Positions 4,350 to 5,049 of a stretch of 5,049 bases of DNA are shown in pieces; position 1 is the first letter of the stretch, and the number at the start of each line of letters is the position of its first letter. Made by a program: the position numbers and the translations under genes. The stretch is from JBBSEZ01 sp038239195 (GTDB lineage: Bacteria > Planctomycetota > Planctomycetia > Gemmatales > Gemmataceae): the NCBI GenBank assembly GCA_038239195.1, contig JBBSEZ010000597.1, forward strand, positions 1-5,049, in the 5' to 3' direction. Under the pieces are notes generated by a model, which did no database searches, was not told the DNA's origin, and saw only the letters and a list, made by a program, of their open reading frames with translations.

Positions 4350-5049
4350 ATGGAATCGCTCGGCATCGCGTTGATCGGCTGCGGCACCGTGGGCAGTGGG
4401 GTGGCCAAGCTGCTGTTGGAGCGCCCGGAGCGCCTCGCCGCCCGCGCGGGCCGGCCGCTGGTCCTCCGCAAGGTGGTCGTGCGCCAGCTCGACAAGGTGC
4501 GGCTCTTCCAAGTCCCCCCCTCCCTGATGACGACCGACCTCGACGAGGTCTTGCGCGACCCACAGGTGCAGGTGGTGGCCGAGCTTGTCGGCGGGGCCGA
4601 CTGGGCGAGGCAGGCGGTGTTGCGCGTGCTCGCGGCCGGCAAGGACGTGGTAACCGCCAACAAGGCGCTGCTCGCCCTGCACGGTGTCGAAATCTTCGAT
4701 GCCGCGCGCCGCCACGGCCGGGCCGTCGCCTTCGAGGCCTGCGTGGCGGGGGGCGTCCCGATCGTGGCGGCGCTGACGCAGGGGCTGGCGGCCAACCAGG
4801 TGCTCGCCCTTCAGGGCATCCTCAACGGGACCAGTAACTTCATCCTGACGGCGATGACGGAGCAGGGGCACAGTTACGCCGAGGCCCTCGCGGAGGCCCA
4901 GCGGCGCGGCTACGCCGAGGCCGACCCCACGCTCGACGTCGATGGCACCGATGCCGCCCACAAGCTGGCCATCCTGGCGCAGATCGCCTTCGGGGTGGCG
5001 GTGCCGCTGTCCGCCATCGAGCGCCGCGGCATCGCCGGGACCGACGCCA
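4350..5049 (+). CDS. hom: Homoserine dehydrogenase (5' part, cut by window end)
   Basis: The first 233 residues are visible and the frame runs open to the window end. The enzyme reduces aspartate semialdehyde to homoserine with NAD(P)H, the branch point toward threonine, methionine and isoleucine, in the cytoplasm. The N-terminal Rossmann motif is GIALIGCGTVGSGV (5-18, GxGxxG at 10-15). The NAD-domain block GKDVVTANKALLA (97-109) follows, then the catalytic-domain motifs FEACVAGGVPIV (128-139), GILNGTSNFIL (156-166) and ADPTLDVDGTDAAHKL (191-206). D201 and K205 are the likely catalytic pair. The usual length is about 430 residues, normally with a C-terminal ACT domain for feedback control, which would lie outside the window. 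The start is chosen because MESLGIALIG begins the Rossmann fold as in homologues; the ribosome binding site is weak (AAGAGA, 7 bases upstream). It lies 82 bases after the PEP-CTERM gene on the same strand, with no functional link. Confidence 0.95.
   Translation, partial: MESLGIALIGCGTVGSGVAKLLLERPERLAARAGRPLVLRKVVVRQLDKVRLFQVPPSLMTTDLDEVLRDPQVQVVAELVGGADWARQAVLRVLAAGKDVVTANKALLALHGVEIFDAARRHGRAVAFEACVAGGVPIVAALTQGLAANQVLALQGILNGTSNFILTAMTEQGHSYAEALAEAQRRGYAEADPTLDVDGTDAAHKLAILAQIAFGVAVPLSAIERRGIAGTDA

Overview
The DNA is strongly GC-rich, and its protein families point to a planctomycete, most likely of the Gemmata/Pirellula type. These families include a DUF4058 protein with the N-terminus MPSPFPGMDPYLE, a secreted thioredoxin-like protein with the motif GGPIAT...WPT, a DUF4416 protein, and a small secreted protein with a PEP-CTERM tail. 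The assignment rests on recalled family distribution and gene style; there is no rRNA or other taxonomic marker in the window.

The left two thirds (66-3502) hold four genes, all on the minus strand. Read in their own direction they are: a calcineurin-like metallophosphoesterase (2756-3502), a DUF4058 protein (1898-2581), an exported thioredoxin-fold protein that has lost both active-site cysteines (627-1823), and a DUF4416 protein (66-617). The last two are only 9 bases apart and are probably co-transcribed. The phosphoesterase and DUF4058 genes each have a TATAAT hexamer upstream. DUF4058 and the thioredoxin-like gene are separated by 74 bases, most of it filled by a 55-base palindromic element that can fold in two alternative ways. 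The left edge (1-74) carries two copies of a 20-base repeat related in look to the dispersed GTAGGGTGGG...CCCAC hairpin repeats of many bacteria. One copy supplies the end and stop codon of the DUF4416 gene.

The right third is on the plus strand. A 216-base divergent intergenic region (3503-3718) leads to a small exported PEP-CTERM protein (3719-4267). After an 82-base gap with a terminator-like stem-loop and a short perfect palindrome comes the 5' part of a homoserine dehydrogenase gene (4350 to the window end), the only gene here with a well-defined metabolic role (threonine/methionine/isoleucine branch of aspartate metabolism).

No shared pathway links the genes, so this looks like an ordinary chromosomal region. 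The items most worth a second look are the redox-dead thioredoxin-fold protein, the two-state palindrome at 1840-1894, and the repeat that ends the DUF4416 gene. I see no RNA genes, transposases, CRISPR array or origin.
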